A stretch of 64,000 bases of DNA from Chromatiales bacterium (GTDB lineage: Bacteria; Pseudomonadota; Gammaproteobacteria; Chromatiales; Chromatiaceae): positions 1 through 64,000 of the forward strand of contig JANQLO010000006.1 in the NCBI GenBank assembly GCA_028280505.1, given 5' to 3'. A model generated the notes under the pieces. That model was not told the DNA's origin. It saw only the letters and a program-made list of their open reading frames with translations, and did not search any database. Shown here one piece after another: positions 14,104-22,857 of the stretch. How positions within the stretch are numbered: position 1 is the first letter of the stretch; each line of letters starts with the position of its first letter. The position numbers and the translations under genes are program-made.

Positions 14104-16251
14104 TCACCGGCGTGGTGGGCGGTTGAGCGCGTTGAATCGGTTGTTGACGTTCGTGTCCAGCCTGTTCAGATTGGTGTTGATGGCCCGCGTGCGATCGTTC
14201 AGCTGGGTCACGTCGCGAGTCAGTCCGGTGACGACGGTGGCGTCGGCCTTTGCATCCAAACGCTGGTTCATATCGTTTTCCAGATTGGTCACGGCCGTGT
14301 TGTCGGCCTTGCTGTCGAGCCCGGTACGCAGATCGTTGCGTAGGCCGTTGACTGTACTGACATCGGCCTTGGTGGCGAGATCCCGGTCGACGTCGGCGCG
14401 CAGGCCGTTCACTGTGGAAACATCGGCTTTGACTTCGAGCCCGTTGCGCAAATCGCTACGCAGGCCGTCGACCATGGTGACATCGGCTTTGGTGGCGAGG
14501 TCTCGATCGATGCCGGTACGCAGTTCGTTCAATGCGGAGACATCGGCTTTGCCTTCGAGCCCATTGATCAAATCGTCACGCAGACCATCGACCAAGGTGA
14601 CATCGGCTTTGGTCGCGAGGTCGCGGTCGATATTGGTCTGTAGCTCGTTCAATGCGGAGAGATCGGCCTTGCCTTCGAGTCCGTTGATTAAATCGTCACG
14701 CAGGCCGTCGACCAAGGTGACATCGGCCTTGGTTGCGAGATCCCGATCGATATCGGTACGCAGGTCGTTCAGTGCCGTCATGTCGGCCTTGGCGTCGAAG
14801 CGGATGTCCAGGTTCTCCTGCAATGCATCGATCTGCGCGGTGGTTGCGGCATTGGCATCGCGCAGGATGTCGGTACGTAGCGATCCGAGATCATCCTGAG
14901 TGATGGCGTTTTGTTCGACCATCGAGACGCGGGCTTCGAGTGCGTCGAATTGCACGCCCGTGTCGACCTTGGAGATACCGGCATCGACATCGAGCTGTAG
15001 TTCGGTGCGGCTGCTGTTGAGGGCGCCGAAGGACTTGGTGCCCTGGAGCGAACCGACACCCGACGAGACGCCGGCGAGGACGCGTGTGCGCTCTTCGGCA
15101 TTGACGCCGTTGAGACCGGTTTCGAGAAAGCCCTTCAAACGATCGGCCGCGAACTGCTCGCCGAGCTGTTTGCCGATTAGCCCTTCCTGGATGCCGACGA
15201 AGCTGCCGATGCGGCTGTAGATGTCGGATAGCACGCCGCGTCCGCTGCGGTCGTCGGCGTTCACGGCGATCAGGCTGGCGCCCAACTGGCTGTCGTTTTC
15301 CAGCAACTGACGGTAGGCCCAAAGCCAGGCATGGAACCAATTGCGTTGTCGCACATTGATGATGTTGCTCGGCGGTTGTGTGCCGCTGTTGTCGTCTTGT
15401 GAGGGCAGTAAGGCGATGACGGTGACATTGATCCGCGGCCAGGTGCTCAGCGAGTTGGCCGGTGCATCCTGCAGCGCATTGTCGGCGTAATGCTTCGACA
15501 GGGCATCGATGGCATTGCGTAAAGACTCATTGCCGGGTGCGCGGTATTCACGCACCAGCTCGGTCAGGGTATCGAGGTTCTGGCGTGGGCTGCCTTCGGC
15601 CGTACCCATTATCGTGAGTGCCCGGGTCAGGCTGGCCGCTTCGACGTCATCCAGGGTTTCGCCGAGCGACGCGCTCAATCGCACCTTGCAGAGTCCGAGG
15701 TGATCGCTGCGCACGGTGATGCTGTTGCCGCTCACCGGTTGGATGCCATGACGCCCGCGCAAACGACCCCAGGTGGTGACGAAGGTAACGTCCTGATCGA
15801 TCAGCGGTTGGCCGTCGGCGGAAAAGATCTCGGCCAACAGCGTGGTTTCCTGACCGATGAGTGCGTCGGGATTGATCGCTTGAAGACGAATACCGGCTTG
15901 CCCTTGTATACGGTCTTCCAGTTCGTCCAGCCGCCTTGAGAATTGTGCCAGCATGGCCTCGTCGGGACCGCCTTGCGGCGGCCTGGCGGACGACAGACTG
16001 GTCACCAACTGAGTAAAACGATGCGGGCCGATATAGGGCACCGCATAGACCTGGTCGAGGGAGGTGTAGCCGCCGAGTTCGTCGCGCCGGTTGATCAGCC
16101 GCAGTGCGAGTAGCGGACCGATGTCGGGTTCGTCCGGCAGTTCTATCGCTTGATCGATTTCGTCGGCGTCGCGCGCGGTGTTCAGAAAGGCGAGCACCAA
16201 TGCCGCGTCGGCCGTGGCCACGTCCTCCGGAAGCAGATAGGTGCGTGCCAT
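14104..16251 (-). CDS. Tail fibre with HhH-like N-terminus, Ig-like domain and KAD repeat shaft
   Basis: The 715-residue protein starts with a helix-hairpin-helix-like unit (about 30-80: IDQAIELPDEPDIGPLLALR, GYTSLDQVYAVPYIGPHRF). An Ig-like beta domain follows (about 125-200: LLAEIFSADGQPLIDQDVTF, then VTTWGRLRG), then a helical block (NWFHAWLWAYRQLLEND). From residue 488 ten near-perfect 20-residue repeats begin with KAD (KADVTLVDGLRDDLINGLEG is typical), continuing into a heptad end (INTNLNRLDTNVNNRFNALN). Such repeats form trimeric coiled-coil shafts in phage fibres. The Ig-like and helical blocks are shared in layout with the gene just upstream (16255-17769), so the two are probably paralogues or partners. 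Confidence 0.7.
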   Translation of the reverse strand: MARTYLLPEDVATADAALVLAFLNTARDADEIDQAIELPDEPDIGPLLALRLINRRDELGGYTSLDQVYAVPYIGPHRFTQLVTSLSSARPPQGGPDEAMLAQFSRRLDELEDRIQGQAGIRLQAINPDALIGQETTLLAEIFSADGQPLIDQDVTFVTTWGRLRGRHGIQPVSGNSITVRSDHLGLCKVRLSASLGETLDDVEAASLTRALTIMGTAEGSPRQNLDTLTELVREYRAPGNESLRNAIDALSKHYADNALQDAPANSLSTWPRINVTVIALLPSQDDNSGTQPPSNIINVRQRNWFHAWLWAYRQLLENDSQLGASLIAVNADDRSGRGVLSDIYSRIGSFVGIQEGLIGKQLGEQFAADRLKGFLETGLNGVNAEERTRVLAGVSSGVGSLQGTKSFGALNSSRTELQLDVDAGISKVDTGVQFDALEARVSMVEQNAITQDDLGSLRTDILRDANAATTAQIDALQENLDIRFDAKADMTALNDLRTDIDRDLATKADVTLVDGLRDDLINGLEGKADLSALNELQTNIDRDLATKADVTLVDGLRDDLINGLEGKADVSALNELRTGIDRDLATKADVTMVDGLRSDLRNGLEVKADVSTVNGLRADVDRDLATKADVSTVNGLRNDLRTGLDSKADNTAVTNLENDMNQRLDAKADATVVTGLTRDVTQLNDRTRAINTNLNRLDTNVNNRFNALNRPPRR
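14191..14790 (-). repeat. Ten tandem 60-bp units encoding KAD repeats
   Basis: Each unit encodes 20 residues starting Lys-Ala-Asp. Alternate units are more alike (…RDLAT ending versus …GLEG ending), so the true period is probably 120 bp. Units are conserved at the DNA level in the middle and more diverged at both ends, the pattern of unequal exchange. Such an array can change copy number and so fibre length. Confidence 0.9.
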
Positions 16252-16254
16252 GAC

Positions 16255-17769
16255 TTAGCGTGGAATGGTGCCGATGATACTGGTGATCATCTCGTGATCC
16301 GCCTTTCTCGCGATCGAGGTCTGCAGCCCCTGGATCTGGCCGGAGAAGGCGGCGATGTCGCGTTGGACGCTGAGGATCGGTCCGTCGTCTCTGAGCAGCT
16401 CTTCCTGGAAACGGACCTGGGCGACACTCACGTCATTGCGCAGACTTTCGGTAGCCTCCGTCAGCTTGTTGTCGATTTCGTTGGTGAGTTGTTCCTGCAC
16501 CCGCGTGGCCTCGGAGGTCGAGCGGCCGGCGGAACCGGCGATGGCACTGAAGCCGAGCGCGCCGCCGGCGCTGCCGGGGGTCACGGTCTGGCTGTAGAAC
16601 ATCGCATGTTGCACCTGTGAACCGAATTTCACCGCCTGTACCAGATCGGTCATGAAGGGCGGGGGATCGGTATCGAAGCGCATGCCGCCGATGGCGGCAT
16701 CGACCGCGAGCAAATCGCGTTGTTGCGCGAGAATGCCTTTGCCGCGAATGATGTCGTCGACGTCGTCGATGATGCCGTTCAGCGACAGGCCGAGATCCTG
16801 CCCGATGAGATTGCGGAAGCGATCCGCATAGTTGTTCTGCAATACGCCGAGGCCCGGCAGGTAGTCGGTGATGATCCAGGGTGCGATCCAGTCGCGGAAG
16901 GTCACCTGGATCGACGCCGAGGCCATGGCACCGTCGGCGGTCGTCGGATTGCTGTCGGGTTTGACGAAGGCCATCACGGTCGCGCGATAGTCGCGCCAAC
17001 GCTGGGTGAACACCGACGTGAAGTTGCCGAAGGCGCGCGACGGCTGGGCCACGTAGTAGGTATCGATATAGCGTTGGAACACCGGTGGATTGGCGGCCGC
17101 GATCTGATCGTATTCGGCCGAGATCGCCTGGTAGGCGAAACTCATATTGGCGTCGCGCGGCGTATTGGCCTGCAGCACCAGGTCGGCGATGGTCTGGCTC
17201 ATGCCGGCCTGGGGTTGCAATGCCATGAAGCCCTCGACTTCCTGCTCTTCTTCCTCGGCGAAGGCCTCGGCATGCGCGGCGCGTATCAGCACCTCGGCGA
17301 CACCGTCGGCATTGACCTGTACCGACAAGGTTTGATCGCCGGCACCGCCACGGCTGGTGAAACCGTCGGCCGCCTTGAGCGTGCCCCAGACTGTGACGAA
17401 GTCGACCCAGGGTCGGGTGGCGGCATTGCTCAGGTCCAGCGCCTGACCGTCGAGCGCGGTGACGCGCGCGGTGATGCGGCCGCGTTGCCCGATGGCGAAT
17501 CGCGTGGTCGCGGTATTCAGGTCGAGTCGTCGCAAGCGGCTGTTGATCGCCTGCAGCGTGGATTCGGCGTCGTCGAGGCGCGCTTCCGCATCGCCGGCGC
17601 GGGTCTCCAGGGTATCGGCCCGGTCCTCAAGGGTGTCGATGCGTGCGCCGAGATCGGTGGCCAGATCGTCGAACATGCTCTCGACCTTGGCCAGCATACC
17701 GTTCCAATCGGTGGCCTTGATCAGCTCGCCGCTGACCTTACCGCCGAAGTCGTCTACGAGTTCGCCCAT
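16255..17769 (-). CDS. Coiled-coil tail fibre protein with Ig-like domain
   Basis: Of 504 residues, the first 25 (MGELVDDFGGKVSGELIKATDW, then NGML) may contact the baseplate. A heptad coiled coil follows (about 35-90: DTLEDRADTLETRAGDAEAR, LDDAESTLQAINSRLRRLD). Then comes a beta domain with RGRITARVTALDGQALDLS and VDFVTVWGTLKA, matching the WG-containing Ig-like domain of the next gene. A helical middle follows (VFTQRWRDYRATVMAFVKPD, IAPWIITDYLPGLGVL) and another coiled coil closes the protein. No enzymatic motif is seen. It starts 1 base after the gpI gene and is followed 3 bases later by the KAD-repeat fibre. The three fibre-like genes in a row suggest a branched or multi-part fibre. Confidence 0.65.
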   Translation of the reverse strand: MGELVDDFGGKVSGELIKATDWNGMLAKVESMFDDLATDLGARIDTLEDRADTLETRAGDAEARLDDAESTLQAINSRLRRLDLNTATTRFAIGQRGRITARVTALDGQALDLSNAATRPWVDFVTVWGTLKAADGFTSRGGAGDQTLSVQVNADGVAEVLIRAAHAEAFAEEEEQEVEGFMALQPQAGMSQTIADLVLQANTPRDANMSFAYQAISAEYDQIAAANPPVFQRYIDTYYVAQPSRAFGNFTSVFTQRWRDYRATVMAFVKPDSNPTTADGAMASASIQVTFRDWIAPWIITDYLPGLGVLQNNYADRFRNLIGQDLGLSLNGIIDDVDDIIRGKGILAQQRDLLAVDAAIGGMRFDTDPPPFMTDLVQAVKFGSQVQHAMFYSQTVTPGSAGGALGFSAIAGSAGRSTSEATRVQEQLTNEIDNKLTEATESLRNDVSVAQVRFQEELLRDDGPILSVQRDIAAFSGQIQGLQTSIARKADHEMITSIIGTIPR

Positions 17770-17770
17770 C

Positions 17771-20185
17771 TCATTGTCCTCTTTCTATCGTTTGGTCGAC
17801 CGCGAGAAACACCTTCACGGCCGCCGGTTTGACCCGTTGCAACTCGTTCCATACACGGTCGAGTATCTGCGGGTCTATTTGCTCGTTCGGTTCGGTACGC
17901 ACCAGTCGCACGGTGACCGCCAACGGTGCCCGGGGTTGCCAGACGAACCACACGCGGGCTGCCGGGCAGAACGAAAACACGCCATTCTCGGGGCCGGTCG
18001 GCGAGCCGAGATAACGCCCTTCGAAAGGTGCCTCGGCACTGTCCGGTGGCGGCAATAGCCGACCCTCGCGGGTCCACGCCGGATTGCCCGTCGGTGTCGG
18101 GGGCGTGGCCTCTTCACGTTGCAGATAACGCCAGTTCGATTGGCCGGTCGGCAGTGCGGGGACACCGACCAATCCACCGTCGACGATGCGACGGGCCTCC
18201 GGTTTGTAACGCATACCGAGATCCGCCGGTGTGGCACCGCTGTCGATGGTGAAGCTGTCGCCATCGAAGCTGCCCAGATGTGCACGCGCGGTATCGGTCC
18301 ACAGTATCGTTGTGATCGCCGGTTCGCTGGTACCCACCGGGTCGCCGCTGAAGTTCTGGAAGCCCGAGCGATCCGGTGGCGCGAAGGATTGCCAGGTCGT
18401 GGTATCGCGTTGATATCGCCAGAAGACCGGTTTGTCTTGATCCTCGATGATGCGCGGCAGGCGTGCCAATGCATCGCCTTGGCGTTGGAACCAGTCGAGC
18501 TGATCGAACAGAAACAAACCGTCGTCGGTGGCGAACCACAGCCGGCCGCGAACATCGCGTTCGATTCGATTAACCGGCGACTCGGTGAATTGCGGCATGG
18601 CCTCGAGCAAGGTGGTGTAGGTGCGCCGTTGTTCGCGTGCGCGATAACGGGCGATGCCTTGCGCGGTGCCCAGCCAGATGTCGCCCTCGGGTGCGTGATG
18701 GACCGCATGAACCGCCGGCAAGGGCAAGGTGTTGGCGGCGGGCAGGGTATCGGTGGCCAGATCCAGTTCGAGCCAATCGTCGATGGCCTCGTCGGCGGCC
18801 TCGCTTTGCAGGATATGCCATTGTCCGCTCGCCGGCCGATGCATGAACAGGCCGAGTTCGCCGCCGCAGTGAATCATGCCGGCCTTATCGATGTGCAGAC
18901 AGTGAAGCTCGGTTTGGGTCTCGGTGCGATCGCCGAGCGCACTGAATACCAGGCTGCCGGCGTCGAGTCGTGCCAGGCCTTGTGCCGTTGCCGCCCATAC
19001 GATGTCGCCGGCATCCGTCGCCAGCGCATTGACGGCCGGATCGCTCAGGCTGGCCGGATCGGGTGTCAGCGCATGGGCGCCGGCCGGTTGAATCTCGAGT
19101 TGGCTGAGCCCGTTACTGAAGCCCACCAACAACTCGCCGGCATGTGCCAGCAGACAACGTATCTCGGGCAGGCCGGTAAGCAGTTCGCTCCAGGTCGCGC
19201 CGTCGTAACGCCACAGGCTGCCGGTAGCGCTATTGACCGCGACCCACAGGCAGTGGTCGGCCGTCTGCTGCATATCGACAACGGCACCGCCGGGCGCATC
19301 GCCGACATCGCTCCAGGGGCCTGCCGCGGTAGGATCGACGGGTTCGAGTTGTTGCGGCAGGGCGCGTGCGTTGTCGATGCCGTCGTTGCGTCCCAACCAG
19401 CAATCGACACCTGGGACCAGCGCGAGCGCCTGACCGGGCGCGAGATTGCCCTGGTAGTGAATGCCGACGCCGGTACCCGTCGTCGGATCGAAGTGTTCGA
19501 TAATGGGTTCGTTGGTCGGATCGATGTCGTCCGGCTGCGGTGTGACGCCTTCGATCACGATCATCGGGCTAACCGCGTCGATAGAACCGCTGTCGATCCG
19601 CCAACGCATCAATGGCCCGACCCTATCGTTCGGTAGACCGTCTTGGGTGATCGCCTGAGCTTGATTGGTATGGCCGCTGAACTCCTCGACCGTGAAACTG
19701 CGCTCGCGCAGACCGCGCGGCGCATCCGGGTCGATCTGCGGCAATGCGGCCAAGGTCATGGTGCGCAGGGCACGCACGGTGCCCAGGCCGTCGCGGTGCA
19801 GCTGGATGATGCGATGCATGCGTCGACGAAAGCTTTCGACGCGTTCGCGATCGCGCAAGGGTTCGCGCCAGGGGGCGAGATCGATCAGTGCGGCGATGCG
19901 CGGCAGATCGTAGAGATAGGGGAACTGGTCGATCAGCGGATCGTCGAGCTTCAGCGGACCTTCGCCGTTGAGACTGCGACGCCGGCCAAGCCAGGTGCTG
20001 TAGACGGCACTGTCGGCATAGTTGGCCCAGTGCGCCTGCATGACCTCGGCGCTTTCGGCACTGAGCTGGTCGAGCAGGTTGCCGACCGCGGTGGCCAGTT
20101 GCAGCAGGAGGTCGTCATCGTCATACCCGGGTTCGGGCCGATACAGCGACGGCAGGTTTTCGAGTATGCGCGGTGTGCTCGGCAT
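17771..20185 (-). CDS. Baseplate wedge protein (gpI/tail protein I family) with inserted beta-propeller
   Basis: The N-terminal 170 residues are gpI-like: LENLPSLYRPEPGYDDDDLL, LLDQLSAESAEV, WANYADSAVYSTWLGRR, with helical RRMHRIIQLHRDGLGTVRAL. That family links the wedge to fibres. The remaining 600 residues are unusual: at least four propeller-type blades (CLWVAVNSATGSLWRYDG, IVWAATAQGLARLDAG, DIWLGTAQGIARYRA, RLWFATDDGLFLFDQLDW) of the two-component-regulator propeller kind, then a C-terminal domain ending with VRTEPNEQIDPQILDRVWNE, similar to the end of many gpI proteins. At 804 residues it is about four times the usual length. It overlaps gpJ by one base (ATGA). Confidence 0.75.
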   Translation of the reverse strand: MPSTPRILENLPSLYRPEPGYDDDDLLLQLATAVGNLLDQLSAESAEVMQAHWANYADSAVYSTWLGRRRSLNGEGPLKLDDPLIDQFPYLYDLPRIAALIDLAPWREPLRDRERVESFRRRMHRIIQLHRDGLGTVRALRTMTLAALPQIDPDAPRGLRERSFTVEEFSGHTNQAQAITQDGLPNDRVGPLMRWRIDSGSIDAVSPMIVIEGVTPQPDDIDPTNEPIIEHFDPTTGTGVGIHYQGNLAPGQALALVPGVDCWLGRNDGIDNARALPQQLEPVDPTAAGPWSDVGDAPGGAVVDMQQTADHCLWVAVNSATGSLWRYDGATWSELLTGLPEIRCLLAHAGELLVGFSNGLSQLEIQPAGAHALTPDPASLSDPAVNALATDAGDIVWAATAQGLARLDAGSLVFSALGDRTETQTELHCLHIDKAGMIHCGGELGLFMHRPASGQWHILQSEAADEAIDDWLELDLATDTLPAANTLPLPAVHAVHHAPEGDIWLGTAQGIARYRAREQRRTYTTLLEAMPQFTESPVNRIERDVRGRLWFATDDGLFLFDQLDWFQRQGDALARLPRIIEDQDKPVFWRYQRDTTTWQSFAPPDRSGFQNFSGDPVGTSEPAITTILWTDTARAHLGSFDGDSFTIDSGATPADLGMRYKPEARRIVDGGLVGVPALPTGQSNWRYLQREEATPPTPTGNPAWTREGRLLPPPDSAEAPFEGRYLGSPTGPENGVFSFCPAARVWFVWQPRAPLAVTVRLVRTEPNEQIDPQILDRVWNELQRVKPAAVKVFLAVDQTIERGQ

Positions 20186-21957
20186 CAGCCTTGCTCCACG
20201 GCGATGGTGATGCCGTTCAATAGCAGACGTTCGGATGCCGCGAGTGCATAGCTGTCACCATCGGCGGCGAGCACCTGGGTCAGCCCGGAGGCCTGGCTGA
20301 TGAACAAGGAGACCGTGTAGGGCGAGCGGTCGGCGGCCGTCGGCAGCGTTGTCGGGTCCGGCGTATTGTCATAGCCCTGCAGATCGCCGCCGGCATGGCC
20401 GGGTAGCGGCAGCAGATGCAACAGCTTGCCGTAGCCGAACTCGCGCTTCTGGGTTTCCAGACCGTCCGCGGGATCGAATGCCGTCTCGCCGAGAGTATTG
20501 AGATAGGCGATGGACTGCGACAGCGCGGTTTCGATATCGCTCTGCAAGGGCACGTCGACATCGCTGGGGAAGTTGATCACCAGATCGATTTCGGTCGGCA
20601 GATTGCTGTCGGCGATACCGAGTTGTCCGAGTGCTGTCGGCTGACCGGCTAGCGTGATGACGCCGCCCACCGTATCCAGTCGGTCGGTCGGTGTCGCGCT
20701 GCCGCCCGCGGCCGGCGTGGTCGCGGTTTCGATCTTGATGTCTTCCACATGCGGCACCGCCAGTGCCAGGCCGACGATGCGGTTGATGCTGGCATCGGCA
20801 TCGGTTTCGAGTTTGTCGAAATAGTCGCGAATGGTCTCGCGTACCTGTTGATGGGCGGCGCGCAGATCGGGTTCGAGCGTCTTGGCCGCGGTCGTCAGAC
20901 GCAGACCGAGATCGACCATCAGAGGCGCCAGCGGTGCCTTGAGATCGAGTTGGATACCGGCCGGCCGCGTGGCGTTGAGTTCGGTTTCCAGCTTCAGGAT
21001 CTGTTCCGGGGTCAGGTCCGCGCCATGCGGCGTGATGCTGATGATGCCCGGCGTGGATTCGTCGATGTCGCCGGTGACGCCGTTTTCGGTCAACACCTGT
21101 TCGAGGGCCCCCTTGGTGGCGCGTTCGCTGCCGTGCAGAAAGTTCTTCGCCCGGGTACGCAGCTCGACGTCGGTCTCGTCGGCGGCGGCACGGCTCGCGG
21201 GGGCGGGATTGGTGACCGACGCGATACCGGCGATGGGTACCGCGAGTATCGTGAGGGTGTCGGCGGCAACCGGTTCGTTGGCGGCCTCCAGGTCGCGTGC
21301 CGTGACCATGATGGTGTTCTGGTTCTCGCTCATGGTCACGGTTTCGGTGGTCTCGTATTCGAAACGCACCTGCTCGTCCAATACCCGCGCACCGGCCTGG
21401 ATGGTAATGGTGCCCGCGGCGCCCTCGGTGCGGGTGAAACGGATCTTGGTCGAGGGCCGGCTGCCCTTGAAGCGATGCACGTCGAGCAGCGCGACGACCT
21501 TGTCCAGCGAGCTGCCGGTCGCGCTGTCGACGAAACCGGCTTTGTACACGGCCTCGAGTTGCGCATACAGCCGGGCCATTTCGAGCGCGATGGATTCGGT
21601 CATGGTGCGCGCGACACTGCCGACCTGCAGATCGGTTAGCGTCGGGACAACGTCTTCGCGCAGATAATTGACATAGACCAGGCTGCCGTCGTCCGGCGCA
21701 TTGGTGTCGCTGACCCAGGACAGCGTCTGTTTGTCGCTGCCGAGTTGGTAATCGTTGCCGGCGCGAAACAGCCGTTGTTCGCCGTTCTTGATGCCGTAGA
21801 CCGACACGATCTCGCGCACCGGCGGTTGTTCCAGCGGGTGCTCCAAGGGGCCGTCGTCCGAAGGCGGGAAGGGATGGGCCTCGGCGGCCACGCCGCCGAC
21901 CAGGTTGGTCAGCAGGTTGTCGAGCACTTCCGGGTAATTACGTCGTCTGAAGCTCAC
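20185..21957 (-). CDS. Baseplate assembly protein J (gpJ family)
   Basis: The 590-residue protein carries the gpJ signature: an N-terminal adaptor, a beta-rich core (RFTRTEGAAGTITIQAGARV, VAADTLTILAVPIAGIASVT, NPAPASRAAADETDVELRTR, AKNFLHGSERATKGALEQVL), then the long helical wing (ITPHGADLTPEQILKLETEL). gpJ is the main baseplate wedge in contractile tails (T4 gp6, Pvc11). It is longer than the roughly 300 residues of P2 gpJ and closer to the long forms in injection-system clusters. It lies between gp25 and gpI, the conserved order. Confidence 0.85.
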   Translation of the reverse strand: MSFRRRNYPEVLDNLLTNLVGGVAAEAHPFPPSDDGPLEHPLEQPPVREIVSVYGIKNGEQRLFRAGNDYQLGSDKQTLSWVSDTNAPDDGSLVYVNYLREDVVPTLTDLQVGSVARTMTESIALEMARLYAQLEAVYKAGFVDSATGSSLDKVVALLDVHRFKGSRPSTKIRFTRTEGAAGTITIQAGARVLDEQVRFEYETTETVTMSENQNTIMVTARDLEAANEPVAADTLTILAVPIAGIASVTNPAPASRAAADETDVELRTRAKNFLHGSERATKGALEQVLTENGVTGDIDESTPGIISITPHGADLTPEQILKLETELNATRPAGIQLDLKAPLAPLMVDLGLRLTTAAKTLEPDLRAAHQQVRETIRDYFDKLETDADASINRIVGLALAVPHVEDIKIETATTPAAGGSATPTDRLDTVGGVITLAGQPTALGQLGIADSNLPTEIDLVINFPSDVDVPLQSDIETALSQSIAYLNTLGETAFDPADGLETQKREFGYGKLLHLLPLPGHAGGDLQGYDNTPDPTTLPTAADRSPYTVSLFISQASGLTQVLAADGDSYALAASERLLLNGITIAVEQG

Positions 21958-21970
21958 CTCGGCGTCTCCT

Positions 21971-22435
21971 TTATGGGCTCAGGTCCAGGGTGAATGGACC
22001 GAGGTCGACGATATCGCTGTCATCGATCGGCAGGACCCGGATGAAGATGTTGATACGATGGCGATCGCCGGGCTGGTCGTTGACCGCGACCTCGACGATC
22101 TCCTGGATGCGTCTTTCCTGTTTCAGTGCCTCGATGACATACAGCTTGGCGAGATTGCGCGTGGTCTCGGTGCGCTGCTGACCGATCAGTTCGGGCAGAC
22201 GCGAGCCATAGTCGGGATGTGCCAATGCCGCCAGTTCGCCGCGTGGCGTGAGCAGACGCATCACCACCGCCTGTTCCAGATTGGAACGATCCGAGACCAG
22301 GGTGAAATCGCGTGTGCGCAAACTGCGTCCGCTGACGACCTCGCGTTTCTGGCTGCGCTGGGCGCGATAGATCGACAGCGCGCGTGAGTCCACGAGGCGA
22401 AGTTTGAGATCGGTGAGGAGTGCCTTGTTGCTCAT
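21971..22435 (-). CDS. Baseplate gp25/GPW-like lysozyme-fold protein
   Basis: The 154-residue product has the gp25/W features: LEQAVVMRLLTPRGELAALA, HPDYGSRLPELIGQQR, then LAKLYVIEALKQERRIQEIV and a C-terminal beta hairpin (HRINIFIRVLPID). It initiates wedge contact with the sheath through its extended N-terminal arm (SGRSLRTRDFTLVSDRS here). It starts right after the PAAR stop codon without spacing. Confidence 0.85.
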   Translation of the reverse strand: MSNKALLTDLKLRLVDSRALSIYRAQRSQKREVVSGRSLRTRDFTLVSDRSNLEQAVVMRLLTPRGELAALAHPDYGSRLPELIGQQRTETTRNLAKLYVIEALKQERRIQEIVEVAVNDQPGDRHRINIFIRVLPIDDSDIVDLGPFTLDLSP

Positions 22436-22831
22436 TCACCCCCCTATGAGCACCGTCGACACCGCGACCACCTGACCGGTCGGCATATCGCTGGGATCGT
22501 TACAGTTCATGCAGGTGTCGCCCATGCGTGCGGCGGGCTTACCGTTGATCAACACAGTGGTACTGCCCAGCATGATCTCCGCCTGGTTCTTCGGTGGCGA
22601 TTGAAAGGGACCGACCATCGGGATGTGCGGCGGCATATTGCTCGCCTTGCTGCCCTGGGTGGCCGCCGGCATGCCCTGGATGTTCACATCGGTACTCAAG
22701 CCGTCGTTCAATTGACCGGCAAAGGGACTCGGCAAGGGTGTCGGCACCGGGCCGCCGGGCGTCGGTAGCATATTGATATGGATATCGGTACCGACGACCT
22801 GATCGCCTTGTTTTGCTGCCGGTTTTGCCAT
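22436..22831 (-). CDS. PAAR-like tip protein
   Basis: The ATG at 22831 starts a 131-residue frame (MAKPAAKQGDQVVGTDIHIN), which is the expected PAAR length; upstream frame extension lies in the spike gene and is not coding. Features are the P-rich PTPGGPVPTPLPSPFAG, NIQGMPAATQGSKASNMPPH, GSTTVLINGKPAARMGDTC and final GQVVAVSTVLIGG, forming the usual short beta strands of a cone. Conserved cysteines (CMNC) and histidines (DIHIN, PPHIPM) could bind the metal at the tip. It sharpens the spike and can carry cargo. R-type pyocins and P2 lack a separate PAAR, whereas injection systems have one. Confidence 0.8.
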   Translation of the reverse strand: MAKPAAKQGDQVVGTDIHINMLPTPGGPVPTPLPSPFAGQLNDGLSTDVNIQGMPAATQGSKASNMPPHIPMVGPFQSPPKNQAEIMLGSTTVLINGKPAARMGDTCMNCNDPSDMPTGQVVAVSTVLIGG

Positions 22832-22857
22832 AGTGCTCGCTCGGATAGTTTTTTCGT

